Below the pieces are notes generated by a model that saw only the letters and a list, made by a program, of their open reading frames with translations, was not told the origin of the DNA and made no database searches. Below, piece by piece: positions 14,396 through 41,059 of a DNA stretch of 64,000 nt. Every line of letters starts with the position of its first letter. Within the stretch, counting starts at the first letter, position 1. Made by a program: the position numbers and the translations under genes. Where the stretch lies: contig NC_090706.1 of assembly GCF_040954835.1 (NCBI RefSeq), forward strand, positions 23,693,148 through 23,757,147. The letters are read 5' to 3'. The stretch is from Lepisosteus oculatus. Its lineage: Eukaryota; Chordata; Actinopteri; Semionotiformes; Lepisosteidae.

Positions 14396-15295
14396 ATTGC
14401 TGCAACACCAGAGCACATAAACACTGAAATTTTAATCAGGTCGGTACTGCTCCTTTACTGCAGCAACTAAACTGTTAATATGAAATAAAAAGAAACCGAA
14501 TGGTGGGTTTCTAACTTTAAATATTCAAAGGTTCCCTTTTTCCCTTTCGAGTACGTCCTTGGTTACGTCATGAATATACCGCACTGTATAAGAATAAGAT
14601 CATCCAAGAAGTGGACGAAGTGACCGACAACTCGGTTGCTCTGCTAAGAGCTTTTATACAAAAGTCATTGTTGTTCCCTTTTCAGTTTCGGTTTCCCTGC
14701 CTCTATTACATTTCCCATTTGATGATATTACAATATTTAGAGTAAGAAAACCGCAATAGGCTACATCCTTATTAACTGTCTAGGAACAATATTTAGCAGA
14801 AGGATTAAGTGGAAATTAATTTTACCGCGCCTGACTAATCTTTCAACTATTGTAAAATGAATTTTAAAAATGCAAGGTTTCGAGGGAGCATCATCCTACA
14901 AATCTAGAAGATGAAACTTCAACTTGGTTTATATTCTAACGTTGAACTTGAACTTTATTGCCATATGTAACTGGTACATGTACTGGTGCAATGGACTTCT
15001 TACAGAAAATCTCTCGATTGTTAAAACAAGTTAGTACAAACTTGTTTGGTTAGTTGGTTGATGTCAGTTCTAGAAAAATATCTCCATGCCCCTGTCCATG
15101 AGTGCTTTGATGTGTGAAAAGAAACTGACAGTCATGGGCCTTGAATTCCATTGATTGTTTACACCGAAAAGGTTGAATATTTGGGCAGAGATTAAGTATT
15201 TATAGGCAGAAATTAATTTTATATCTACAGTAGGTACAAGTTTTATTCAAACATTTGTACACCCCAATTTCAGAAAATTAAATTAGATTAGGCAG
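14396..15295. other. Intergenic stretch with a repeat fragment
   Basis: No gene seen. Around 14945-15060 the motif AACTTTATTGCCATATGTA followed by GGTACATGTACTGGTGCAATG resembles a common fish repeat that begins TTTATTGTCATATGTACATG. I cannot name the family. Confidence 0.4.
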
Positions 15296-15309
15296 AGAAT
15301 GACAACGTT

Positions 15310-15415
15310 GAAGTGGGTAGCTGCGTCAGCATACATAGGCTGCAAAGGAACAAGTAAAAGGTTTATTCCATGCTGAAAAGAGAAGAAAGACTCGGCTGTG
15401 GAGCCTTCTTCAAGT
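15310..15415. repeat. Second copy of the short nested-element family
   Basis: It has the blocks GTGGGTAGCTGCGTCAGCAT, GGCTGCAAAGGAACAAGTAA, GGTTTATTCCATGCTGAAAA and GTGGAGCCTTCTTC in the same order as the copy at 5922-6040. Flanking duplications are not obvious, and the sequence to its right (15416-15740) is G/A-rich and unassigned. Confidence 0.7.
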
Positions 15416-15842
15416 GTGAGAAAGACAGGGCAGATGGCAAAGATTAAATAGTTAGGAGAACAAAAGCAGGGAGAGTGGAGGAGGCAGGAGCAGGGGAGAG
15501 GCAGAGTGGGCACTCAGGTGGCGCGAAGTGGAGAGAGGTGTGAAGTCAAAACCTGCATGTGAATAGAGAAGATTACACGAAAGCAAGTCTGTCATTGAGA
15601 GAGGGGGGAGGTGTGAACCAAGTTTCAGGATAATTTTTGTTTCCAATGTCTTTCTCCAGAGAATAACTACTTTGTAACACACAGCACTAAGGATAGAGTT
15701 TTGAAACAACATGTGAATTATAATCCAGCGATACTTCATTTAGATTTACTGAACCAACAAAATCACACACCAAGCTAGTGTCACAGGACATTTATACAGT
15801 ATATTGAATAAAGGAATTACAGTTTAAATTCTAAAAGTGTTT

Positions 15843-16245
15843 CCACCTTATAGCCTGATCTCATCAGATCTCAGAAGCAAAGCAAGCCTAGTCAATACTT
15901 TGAACAGCAGGCTGCTTCTGTAAATGCAGATAGTTGACCAGTAGGTGGCACACTTTTCTCTGGCACACTGTGTAGTAGATGCTACTATCCTTCAGAAGAA
16001 ACATTAAACCGAGATACCACCTGGTCATGAAACACCCCATTTATTGAAAATAGCACTGCTAACCATAGTGGGTTTGCACACTCGATTATCTACAAAGGTC
16101 CCCTTAATTCACCCGTTAAAATATTTTCTCTACTTTATCTGCTACAAGATACAAGAACATAATAGTTGCCACACATCACTCAGATGGTGGATTGATAGAC
16201 TTCAGTAGGACACCCTCCTATATGTAAAGCTCTAAAGGAAGAAAA
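15843..16245 (+). repeat. Older, diverged 5S-derived SINE
   Basis: The head reads GCCTGATCTCATCAGATCTC, then AGAAGCAAAGCAAGCCTAGT and CAATACTTTG, a close but degenerate match to the 5S rRNA core (GATCTCGTCTGATCTCGGAAGC). The body has CAGTAGGTGGCACAC and GATGCTACTATCCTTCAGA, known from fish SINE3-type copies, and the end is a worn TGTAAAGCTCT motif. It belongs to a different subfamily from the 12-kb copy. Confidence 0.7.
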
Positions 16246-16494
16246 GAGATACATATCTTGAATTTATTAAACACACGTGGTATATTTTCATTAATGTTTA
16301 AAGTATTGTTTAAAGATAAACACTTAATGGATCTCCCAGAGTTATCTATGCAAATGGACAACAAAGGCAGCACACTGCTTAAGATGGATGGTACCCAGGG
16401 GAGATTAGGACCTCAATCAATTTTAATAAGTCAAATAAAAATGAAAATAAATCAATCACACCTTTAACAGTTTTAGATAATGAAAAAACGAGAA

Positions 16495-17301
16495 CGAGAA
16501 CTTCTGACAGTTTTATTGTGGAAAACAAATGAAAAAAACATACCAAATTAATTGGATCTGTAATATGGTCTTGAACTAATTTTCTACAGTCAACAGATTT
16601 CCTTCAAAAATGAAAAAAAAAATATTTGCATATTAAAAAATCTTTACAGCACTGCACTAAAACAATAAGCTCAGCTGCCTAGATTTTGTCTAGGGTATGA
16701 GACAAAGGTGATGCTCAAAAGGAAACCTGGATCACCTCAGATAAAATTCTATACAAATTGAAAACCATACCGGGTAAGAATAAGAGCCAATGTGAATATA
16801 CATTTCTGAGGACACTAAATACAAACCTCAGTATACAGGCTAAAAAAGGGGCAAGAATTGACCATAATTTCATCATCTGCTTTAACAGATTGATCTTTTG
16901 GGATCGATTTTTTAACAGGATACAGAAAAATGATACTGCAATTAATCCATTGTAAACCCTAATGTTTGAAGAATGTTCACTAAGTAAGCAATGTTACAAG
17001 ATGATTATTCTTCAGAAAGACCTTTTAGACCCCTTTAGAAGGCAAAAAAAAAAAACTTCCACTTTTCATGAGAAAATGTTCATCAGGTAACAAGACTTAA
17101 GTGACAATCTATAAAACCCAAAGTAAATAAAACCTATAATAATTATCAGAAAAGGCCTGCTTGACACAAGGAGACTCCCACTGAAATAATTAACTATCTG
17201 ATGAAATGATAAACATCTAAAAAAGACACTGCAAGTGAATCCACTTGAAGACAAAATGGCACAGTTTGCTGCTGATGTCTTCCAGTTGGAGTCTCACTCT
17301 T
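16495..17301 (-). other. DDX46: 3' UTR of DDX46 with polyadenylation signal
   Basis: The sequence after the DDX46 stop runs about 0.8 kb on minus to AATAAA (plus-strand tttatt at 16512-16517). No other coding exon intervenes. Confidence 0.6.
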
Positions 17302-31237
<13,936 letters not shown>

Positions 31238-31984
31238 TTCTCGTTGTTTTTCTAAGGAAATCAGTAGGTATTGTTCAATTTTGAACTCACTCTTCTTCAG
31301 CGCTTTCGTGGTAAATCCCAAACTTCTCTGCGAACCAATAAATGGCCAACATTCAAGATCGTACTTCCGTAATGTTCTCTCTTCCTCCATCCAAACAGCA
31401 CCCCCCAGCGGCTGGAAGAACCAAATTCATATTGATACCTCCGAAAGAAGACGATCAAAATCCAGTTTCTACTGTTGAACATTTGCCTGCTTTAACTGTA
31501 CTGTATATTGTATAAAGCTGCACACCGTGATATGTCCTGACCTTAGGAACAGTAAAAACGCTAAACGTCAACAAGATTGTGTTAAGGGTATGTGTGCTGA
31601 GAGCTGGGAATGCATAGCGTTGAATTGCTGTCTCACAAGAATCAAGATCTGCACTCACCTTTATTATAAAAGAAATAACGTATCAAATGAAATATGCCAT
31701 CGCAATTCACTAAATATTCACACCCAGATCATCTATATTCAAACCATTCATGTCCCCTTTATTGTCCACATGAGATACTTAAGGAAATCAAGTTCCAGTG
31801 AAAAGAAAACTACAATACGTGACTTAAAATCGAAAAAGTATTTCCCAAATTAAAATGAACAGCTTTTTCTTTGGGAAAACGGAAAGCCGTGTAAAGAAAT
31901 GTGCTCACCCAATGATTCAAGCTGTCCCTCCAAACAATATATTTGTAAAAATTCTCCTTTTAGCACTTCAAGAAAAAAAGCTTT

Positions 31985-33547
31985 AGTTCCGTCTTTGATA
32001 TTTTATTAATTTGTTCAGTTTTCAGTAGTTTTTCCACATTTCAGCAGTAAATGCATCTCACCCAGATGTACAATTTAAATTATGACCAATACATCAATTA
32101 CACTGTTATGGGTTGATAATCTGGATGATGTATAACCTGGTACATCATAGTTTAAAATTAAAGACCTAAAAAGAATTGCTCTTTAAATTTTAATAACAAA
32201 ATGGCAGTCAACATTTTTTACCTTGTTTTGTCAAGACAGGGAGGTGATACAATAAAAAAACAAGTATGTGTGGTTACAACATTTAAATGACGGACGAAAT
32301 AATTTATTGTTAATTTAACCTAAGCATGCCACTAAGACATGGGAGTAGGTCACAGTTCACACAGGTGGCACAGGCAAACATGGAATTTAGCCCATATATA
32401 CTCTTGCTTGCCCAAACTTTACCACATTCAGAGTACAAAACCACCGATGCATACTGCATGTGTTAAAATGCATGTGTTTTCGGTGTTTACGATGATGTTT
32501 CCCTCTTTAAAATAAAATGAACTTTTCACTTGATGCCAATTTAACCAAAAGTACTCATTGACCTCCAAGTAAAAGATGCTTATTTATCATTAACCACAGT
32601 TAATTGAAATATCACAGTTGTGATTATTGTAAGCCACTTAAATTGCTGGCGTGGGGATGTCCCACTTAATCAGTGGTGAAAATAAACACAAAACTATTCA
32701 AATTAAATGAGATCTAGGTTTGATGATCAGTATCACCTGTGAACTCAATTTTAATGATTAATGAGGCAAAGCACTCAGTGGCTGGGAAGTTAAGGTTAAA
32801 ACAGCCTTGTTTCACAATAAGCAGAGGTTCCATGTTTTTAACCAAGAAATGGCTAATGACAAATTTAAAGGGACAAAAAAACAAACATTTAAAATCCGGT
32901 AACAGTGAACAACCAACACCAAAAATTCAAATACAGCACACAGCTCATACCCTGTTTTCATATTTGGGTACAGAATTGTTAACCCTTGACTTTGTTTCTG
33001 CAGTGCACTTCACAGCATTTTGTGCTACTGCATTACTTTCCACCAACATGTTCTTGAGAAGAAGGAGTATAAAGTTTTTAGCTTAAGTGGATATATAAAT
33101 TCCATAAATTAAAAAAAAGGTTACTAGCAGCAAAATCAAAAGTCAGCTAAATCCAAAAATACACAATGCAGAATAATAAAAAAAAAAATCCTTCAACTAT
33201 AAGAAACTGGACCCCTTGCTTCTGACCAGAGCGCAAGTAAAACCTAACCATCAGTACATATGGACTGCGGTGCTGTCTTCAGCTACTAGTAAGACAAGCA
33301 GAAATTCTGTTATTTCCTGCAATGGTATGGTAGTGCAGAAGACATTTTGCTAACCGTGACCAGGTTAGCGCTCAGGACCAGATCTTTCAAGGACCGGCAG
33401 TGTCCATATGTCCATCTTTCCCTGATAGTCAAGGGCCGGACAAGAGGCGGGAAGCGTTGGGAATGTAAGGGGAACAGGGAGGAGGGGTTTCGATTTTATT
33501 TCTTCCAAAGCATGGAAGAGCGGAGGGGGGGAGGGGTAAACCAAACA
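31985..33547 (-). other. CAMLG: Probable 3' UTR of CAMLG
   Basis: The sequence after the CAMLG stop codon reaches an AATAAA on minus (plus-strand tttatt at 32002-32007). No other gene was seen, and the DDX46 start lies about 0.75 kb further on. Length without transcript support is a guess. Confidence 0.4.
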
Positions 33548-36500
33548 TCAGGGAATTTCAGAACCCAGAAGGATGAGGATCTCGTGACACACAATGAACG
33601 TGAAGAAATAGACACACAGATCTGTGAAGACGTCCCCCATTTTGCTATAAGTGTCCATGGAACGGTTGATGACCTCTGCGGGGATCCCTGATAGCAGCAG
33701 AGCAGCAGTCAACACTGTAGTCTTCATCTTCTTCTCACTCTGAAAGTAAAGAGGACAGAGAATCTATTCACCTTTCTGCAACCAAGAATCCTCAAAGTCA
33801 CCCCAAGAAAAACAGCTGATTTCTAAAACTCAAGTTGTTGAAGAAGGGGCAGGGTCAGCACTGCTGCTTTGTTTCACTGGGGCCCTGGGTTTAATTCTGG
33901 ACCTGGGGTGCTATCTGTGTGAATTTTGTATGATCTCCCCCATATTTGTGTGGGTTTCCTCCGGATGCTCTGGTTTCCTCCCACAGTCTGAAGACATACT
34001 GGTAGGTTAACTGGATTTTGGAAAATTTGGATCTGGTGTGAGTGTTTGCATACATGTGTCTGTGTGTCAGTGCAATGGACTGGCGTCCCATCCAGGATGC
34101 ACCCTGTCTTCTGGGACTGGGCTCTGCCTCCCCCACAACCCTGAACTGGAAGAAGCCATTAGAAAATGAATGGATGGATGTTGTTCAATATGGATATCTT
34201 ATTAAGCAGCTCTTCTATATGGTTTCCTCTCATTTCTGTCCTGCCTAGTAGCCCACGTTTTAAATTAAATCATGAAATATTTGTTCCAATTAAATGTTTT
34301 GTGTGCTTTTACAAAAACTACTGCTGATCAAATATACTTTGCTTTTCAAGCCTGTTAAAAATAGTTTCAATGGGAAAAACACTACAAAAAGGACTGTTCT
34401 TTCATCATTTTAGATCTGTGTGCTGAAAAGCACAATGCAGGAATATAATTCATAAAACAATACATTTTCCCTGAATTATAAACGCAATACACTTTTCTTG
34501 CAAAAAGGGATATAGTATTCTGTTTTCAAAAGCAAATTAATACAGAGCCTAATATCTTACCTACAAACAACCTCTCTTCAAAACCGACACACTCACCTTT
34601 GGAAAATACTTGTACAAGCCCATATATGCCAGCTGGAGGGTAAGAAATGGGGCAAATATTGACTGCAAATAAGAGAACAAGAAACCTTTGTTACAACATA
34701 ATGTCATAAAACCAGTCAACCCACAGCTCACTACTGCAGCTGATTTCCAGAACTTCAAAGCCCTGTCTGAAGAAGGTGGGCAGTCATGAGTTAGTCAGAT
34801 AGCAGAAGAGCTGTGCTCTAAATAGGAACTCCCAGTGGTGTGATATTAAGCTTAACTACATTATTTTTTGTTGAGAAGCAGACATGAATTCCACCATGCT
34901 ATACTGGTGTTCGGTCCTGAATAAGTCAACACTCAAGCTCTGACATTTTTAATGCCTCAAGGGTGAAGATAAAATTAAGTTAGGGCATTTTGTCTTCATC
35001 AGGGCAACATTACAGTTCTTAATATCTAAATACATAATAAATAATACTTGCACTTATATAGTGCTTTTCTGGACACTCAAACCTTTTTTCAGGTAATGAG
35101 GACTCCCCTCCACCACCACCAATGTGCAGCACCACTTGGATGATGCGACAGCAGGTATAGTGCACCAGTACACTCACCACACACCAGCTATTAGTGGTGA
35201 GGCCACAACTACTGTTTTCTGAGAAAAACCCTGGGATTTTTAATGACCCTAAAGAGACAGGACCTTGGTTTTATGTCTCATCCAAAAGACAGTGCCTTTT
35301 TTTACAGTATAGTGTCCCCGTCACTATATTGGGGCATTAGGACCCACACAGACCGCAGGGTGAGCGTCCCCTACTGGTCCCATGAACACCTCTTCCAGCA
35401 GCAACCTTAGCTTTCCCAGCAGGTCTCCCATCCAGGTACTGACCAGGCTCACACCTGCTGAGCTTCAGTGGGTTGCCAGTGGTGAGCCGCAGGGTGTTAA
35501 GCCGAAAAACAGATCAAGCCCCAAACCAAAGTGAAGCTTGTTAGCTTTCCTGCAACCAGATCTTTACCAGCTGGAGAGGGAAAGTGATTAAATCAAACAA
35601 ATCAAAGATCTGCGACACAGACATACCAAATACTTGCAGACAAAGACCCTGACAGTGATGGCTAACATCACGCTCCCGATGAGGCGGAAGACTCGGAAGG
35701 CATCTAGCTCCTCTGGGCCCGAGCCGTTTTCCTGAGCCGGCTTCTCGCTGATCAGCTGGCTGCGGAGCTTCATGGCCTCATCGAAGCGCGACAGGTACTG
35801 CTGCAGCCCGCGGCGGGGGGAGCGGGGGATGCCGTCGGAGGGGACGTCTGCCCGGGATCTCTGCCGCACCTCCCCAGCGCTTTCGCCCTCGCCGCTGCGG
35901 CCCGCGGGGTCCCTGCACTCCCGCAGGGGAGACCCCTGACGCTCAGGCACGTCGCCGTGGTGATTGCTCACCCCCATCTCACTCTGGAAGACTGGAAGTC
36001 TCTTGGATTGGGCGGACAGAGACCGCGGCTCTGCTCTGCCATGATCCAAGGGAACTCTGGGCTCCAACGTATGTCTGTCATCTTGTAGAAGATAAGGAAT
36101 AAAATTATCAAACCACAAATTGGATTCTTTCAGAATGGGATGATAAATTGTAGAAGTTGACAAACCAATTTACAGGGTTAATTACTCCCATTTTAATTGC
36201 TGAACCAGTACTGGTTCACCTACCTTAGTAGTTCTCAGTGTCTTTTCTGTAAAACCCATGCCTTTTCTGGTTTTCACAACAGTTCAGTTCTTAGTTACAG
36301 ACTAATGTATTTTCTGAGTTCCATTTTTAAAATGCTGTTTCAGTTTTTCAAAAGGGGAATAAAATTTGATACTAATACAAACCCTGTACTAACGCGTTCA
36401 TGTGTGTTAGATGGAGTATAACCCATTAGATTCATACTGACTCATACTGATATGACTGAAACCTGATATACTGTTTTTATCACAAAAGCGTGTTCATGGT

Positions 36501-37533
36501 CCTGGTCCCTTAATAAAGGTTTGTCTCATTTATAGGTTCAAATCAGCTACAGTAATTAAGGGCCCAGCTGGAACAAAAAAATGAAAATACTTGGATCTCC
36601 AAGAAAGCCTAAATTGAAAAAAAAGGGATTTCATGCCAAACAAAAAGCCTTAGGAAATGCATAATCATTCATAAAAGACATGGACATTATTATTTTGCAA
36701 CTACAGCATATTTTTTTCAGAATGTTAACACTATAACAGATCATTACAAGCATACATATGTCAAAATATGTTTAACCTGAATAGAGAAATAAGACATGAA
36801 ATATGCAATCTCTCCGATAGCCTCTTCTTTCAGCATTAATAACTTTGTGACAGCAATTCCAGACAACTGACCAGAATATACAAGCCCAGTGATAGGCGTA
36901 GCAGGTGTCCTCCTTGTGCCACTCCTTTAAACTCGATTTATTCGAATTCTTAAAATAATAACATAAAATAGCTTTAATGCTTTTAGTTTATAAAACCCCA
37001 CATGAATTATCTCATCTACCTTTCAAAGAACAATACTTCCCAATATTAAGCAGTTAAATCAAAGTCAAACGAGAAAAAAAGTTACAAAACGCATACGATT
37101 AAAATATACAGTACCTATATAATTCGTGTTCATCTAATTTAGATTGGTTTAAATTAAAGACAAAAGAATTTGCAAAAGTATTCGTTAAGGGTGGTGATAA
37201 ACTGCGCTGTAATGGTATGTAGCTAGTGTGATTTATTTACAGGAAATGTATCCGTCTTTTTACTGATATCGGTAATCTTTAATGTCCTTTAATCTTTCAG
37301 ATGAATAGTTTGATTACAATTGTATGAACCTTTTCATTCCCGTTTTCAGTATTTTTAATAAGCGCCTCACCGTTGGCGTCTACGTCGCTCTTATTAAACC
37401 CCATGATCCTGTTCATTCTGTCTTCTGAATTCATCAGCAGTTTTCTCCTCCTAATTTCTGCTCTTCTTTTCGATGCAGACATATTGTTTATTTCTTCAGA
37501 AGCCTTTTGCATGTTTTGATCTGCAGACTCCAT
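33548..37533 (-). CDS. CAMLG: CAMLG (CAML/GET2 homologue), ER receptor for tail-anchored proteins (complete, 4 exons)
   Basis: Exons 37371-37533, 35627-36081, 34597-34662 and 33548-33739 give 291 residues (human 296). The start Met opens [17 protein letters not shown]. The conserved cytosolic GET3-binding block [20 protein letters not shown] follows, then a variable hydrophilic linker and the conserved [19 protein letters not shown]. The C-terminal third holds the transmembrane segments: around [36 protein letters not shown] and the last exon, ending [12 protein letters not shown]. With WRB/GET1 it forms the ER insertase that accepts tail-anchored proteins from GET3/TRC40. Its position between SEC24A and DDX46 matches human. 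A CRE-like TGATGATGTCA lies just upstream of the start (about 37640-37650). Confidence 0.96.
33846..34180 (+). repeat. tRNA-type SINE with ATGGATGGATG end (CAMLG intron 3)
   Basis: The body runs from GGTTTAATTCTGGACCTGGG through GGTTTCCTCCCACAGTCTGA and GACTGGCGTCCCATCCAGGA to GAAAATGAATGGATGGATG. The inferred 5' tRNA-like head is worn. Confidence 0.8.
35034..35496 (-). repeat. 5S-derived SINE, minus orientation (CAMLG intron 2)
   Basis: Read on minus it has the 5S-like GGTGTGAGCCTGGTCAGTAC and CTGGATGGGAGACCTGCTGG, then the shared body and a tail GTGTCCAGAAAAGCACTATA. It shares the 12-kb subfamily structure. Confidence 0.85.
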
Positions 37534-37875
37534 TATCGTAAATGTTAAAATACGTTTTATACTGTCAGTGTAACAAAATGACACCTCGACGTATCTACCA
37601 CTAATACAATGGGCAAGGCGCTCCTCAAACGGACGCACTTTGATGATGTCACACTTAATAACTGATCGCTCTGCAGCGCGCAAAACGGGAAATAAGAGAA
37701 AACGGGAAACGATAAAGAGAAATAAAAGAGATAAAGAGAAATGTGTTTTCATCTGTTTAATTATAAACTTAATTAAAACTTCCTTTACTTAAATCAAAAT
37801 TTAAAGGTAATACCCTCATATTCATATTAATAGGTTTGGAAGGCTTTCCTATCTGTAAAACTATACATAAGAAAT

Positions 37876-38080
37876 TGTACCATGGTACATTTATGGTACC
37901 AGTACTATGGTACGGTACCTTGGTGTTTTTGACAGTACCATAGTACATGTACCATGGTAGAAGTACCGTTGTACTTATACTGTATACCATGGTACTCTTA
38001 AGGTACCTTGAGTATGTGGTACGTTTTATCCTATGATGTTTTGACAGACGTATGGTACTTGTAGGGGTACCATGGTACAT
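37876..38080. repeat. Cluster of GGTACC/CCATGG palindromes
   Basis: About 200 bp is dominated by permutations of TACCATGG, GGTACC and TACTATGGTAC, including near-perfect GTACCATGGTAC three times (about 37877, 37986 and 38067). The spacing is irregular, so this is not a simple tandem array. It lies upstream of CAMLG and downstream of the unknown gene. Confidence 0.8.
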
Positions 38081-38338
38081 AACACTAGTTATTAAAATAT
38101 GATTGACAGATAAATAGATATATAGGTCTACTTTATTAATCCTGAAGAAGACTGCAGAGAAAATAGAAAGCCAACATGAAATGTACAGGCAAATGTACAA
38201 AATTCATTAACCAGTTAAGTCCAAATGTATTAATATTTACATCAATAGAGAATATGATCATAACAGTTCAAATACAACAATAACAACAAGAACATTTAAA
38301 TAATAAATTCACAGCTGAAGTTAAAGGGAGCTGGTCAT

Positions 38339-39646
38339 TTAAAGGTAGACTGGCTCATGTTCATGATGCTGGTTCTCCTGGCCCACACCACACTGACGTT
38401 TTAGAATATTTGCTGCATTAGATAGCTTCTGTCTCATAAAGGCTCTGATTTCTGCATGGGTCTTCTCAGGGAACACAGTCTTTACTTCAGCTAACAAGAA
38501 AAAGAGAACAGAAAAATATTATTTACCTGAACAAAATATACTAAAAGATTATTTCAGAATATAACCTAAGCCATCTACACTCACGAATTATAGCTTCAAC
38601 TTCCTCTCGGGACAGGGGTGGCCTTATTTCGCTGTTAGATGAAGAGCCCAGGAAATAGTGAGATGCCATGTATGCTGTAGTGTACAAGAATGCATCAGAT
38701 CATTTGTGTATTTTGCTGCAGTTGCACAGGAACAGCGATCCCTCAATGCGATGAGCTGTACATTTTATAGAGAAAGACAACATTTGGAGAACAAGTGTGA
38801 GGAAACAATTGAGCTATCTGTGTATGCTTGGTTGAAGTACACGTGTGTACCTTCTACTCAATTATAAAGCATTAGAACTGCAAATGGCTTTACACATACC
38901 TTAGCCTGTACACCCTGAGGTGTGGACTCTCTTGTGAACTGGCCAATTGCAGGTTTAGTTTTAGTTGCCTAGAAAAGAGTAGAATAGAACGAACAATACT
39001 AGAAATACCCAAAAGAACACTGTCACATTGAAATAGTTTGTGTGTGTTTGTCACACACAAACATGTGTGCATGTGTTTGTGTGAATGAGCAGTACATGAG
39101 CAGTACATCATCTCTCTTTCCATCAGAAAATATGCTAGGTGACATGATATCTTGATAAATGTGAGAGGTTTTGATTGCATTTCACAACGTAAGATGGTGA
39201 AAGAGGGATGTAATGAAGGAATATGTTAGGGATAGGGACGAAAAAATCCCGTTTAGTACAGTCTTAAGTAACACAGCAACTTTTATATGTATTGTTGAAA
39301 AACAGACTAAAATTATTAACTTTTAATGGAAGGATGAGAAGATGAAAAAAATAAATGATAAATGACTTGAAGTACAAAAGGTAAATAAGTGAAAAGATTG
39401 AAAAGCCTTCTTACTTTTTCTGAGTGAGCAGGGGATGGCTGGTTGAGAGTAGGTATGCGAGGAGGAGGCAGAGACCAGGGACAGTCCTTGAAAAGAAGAG
39501 AAAGTGTACTGATATTAACACACCCTTTATAAGCAAAAGGTTAATTGGGGTGAAAAGAAAGTAATATTAATCATATCTACCAGACTCATCTGTGTTTGGT
39601 GTTTGGTGGAAGAAGTATGGGGAGAAGAAGTTTGGGGATATTGTTC
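38339..39646 (-). CDS. Unrecognised multi-exon gene (3' part), function unknown
   Basis: Minus-strand exon candidates are 39581-39646, 39415-39486, 38900-38968, 38585-38674 (or 38585-38631) and 38339-38490. All have good AG acceptors and GT donors. The first three are 66, 72 and 69 nt, all phase 0, and encode a Pro/Ser/Thr-rich segment (for example DCPWSLPPPRIPTLNQPSP, ATKTKPAIGQFTRES). The last two join in frame into a charged, probably helical C terminus: RPPLSREEVEAIIPEVK, then EVKTVFPEKTHAEIRAF and RQKLSNAANILKRQC, ending EPVYL-stop. A polyadenylation hexamer follows (plus-strand tttatt at 38132-38137). The junction into the fourth exon is out of phase with the canonical donor of the third, so an exon is missed, another donor is used, or the locus is decaying. 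I recognise no family. Confidence 0.5.
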
Positions 39647-40339
39647 CTGGAAAAGATCTAAAGTTGGGGGAGCTATATACCATTATTATTTTATAAAATA
39701 ACAAACTTTGCACTTCATACTGTTTGTCAACATTTAACAAAACAGAAATTATTTAGTGACTGAGTTGCTAATAAATGTTTTGTCTAGTTAATTTCCTAGT
39801 TAAGAAAGCTTAACAGTAATTCAATGACATACAGAAATAAAGCAATTTATTTTGTGCTAATACAGGAAAGGGGGACACAAAGAAAAGTTACTCTGATTAT
39901 AGAAATATCCCTTCTAAAACATTTCAGTGATGTCTGCTATTCTTGTGGCAAAAAAGTATTTTAAAAATAACAAAAACCCCTTAAAAGCATTTTAAACCCC
40001 TCAGAGCCATTTTAAAGTATGATACGAAATGAAAAACAATAACCAGCAAAAACAATGTAGACTAAAACTGTAGTTCAAATTCTACTTGTAGAACTTAAAG
40101 TAGGGGCTATAGACAGTGAACTTCGAAGAGACGAGATAAGACTTAAACTTCATCCTAAGCCAAAAGTTAAGGGAAAAGTCAGAAGGGTATCTATCTTTTT
40201 CCTCTTTTAGTCTAACTGGAACTTTAACCTTTTTGGTCAGGGTTGTATGGTTGCTAATAAGACCCTCTACACTCGATACGTCAATCCAGGCAAATTGTTG
40301 TAGTCTTCAAATACATTGGTGAACTACTGTCACATTTTT

Positions 40340-40465
40340 TCATATCTGGGATGTGGAACCACCAGGATGAAAGTTTCGTCCATCACTGTACTGGTCCATT
40401 GCTGCATAGTATGTCACTGAGGTTGTCCCAAGAAAAATTACAACCACACTGTCAGATGCTGCAAC
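40340..40465 (-). CDS. Possible further exon of the unknown gene
   Basis: After a good acceptor (TTTATCTTAG|GTTGC) a frame of 41 codons is open, with composition like a folded protein (SVVVIFLGTTSVTYYAAMDQ, then YSDGRNFHPGGS). It lies 0.7 kb upstream of the other exons on the same strand. No clear donor was found before the stop at 40340, so its membership is uncertain. Confidence 0.25.
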   Translation of the reverse strand, partial: VAASDSVVVIFLGTTSVTYYAAMDQYSDGRNFHPGGSTSQI

Positions 40466-40730
40466 CTAAGATAAATAATGTACTATATTATAATTTGTAG
40501 TTTGAAATAAAGGATTTCGGTGAATAACACCTGAAATTTTTCACTATTTCCCAACAGAACTGCCATTGAAGTATTGCTATGACACAAGGCCGGAGTGCAT
40601 AGAAATCACATTGAACAACAAACATATTGTGTAGTAAGACTTTATTTAAACAAAACTCTCCACAATATATAACACAAAAACCTACTCTGAATCAACCCAA
40701 GATTGACTGCCACCCTGATTCCCTTTATAT

Positions 40731-41052
40731 ATCATCCATCCATTTATTTATTTTTTTAGTTTCTTCCAATTCAGGGTAATTGGAAAGCCAGAACCTATCC
40801 TGGCAAGCAATGGGCACTAGGCAGGGTATATCCTGGACAGGACGCCAGTCCATCGCAGGGCAGAAACAAAGACTCAGACATGGATACGCACACACTCACA
40901 CCATGTACAATTTTCCATAAGGCAATTAACCTATCAGTATGTCTTTGCACTGTTGGAGGAAACCTATACATACTCCACTCAGAGAGCACCTCAGTTCAGG
41001 AAGTCTTAAATTCCTGTGCATCTCAAGGCACTAACCACTGCATGTTGCCCTC
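40731..41052 (-). repeat. tRNA-type SINE, (ATGG) family
   Basis: Starts on plus with ATCATCCATCCATTTATTTA, then ATCCTGGACAGGACGCCAGT and TTGGAGGAAACC, and ends with the worn tRNA-like head CACTAACCACTGCATG. Confidence 0.75.
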
Positions 41053-41059
41053 AAAATTA

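Noticed and set aside
40081-40250. Open frames on both strands of about 50 codons
   Set aside because: Both strands are open without a Met start or clear donor, and neither peptide shows a motif. Possibly part of the unknown gene, but not supportable.
40555-40635. Possible plus-strand terminal exon encoding LPLKYCYDTRPECIE
   Set aside because: Only about 25 codons are open, which is expected by chance, and no partner exon was found.
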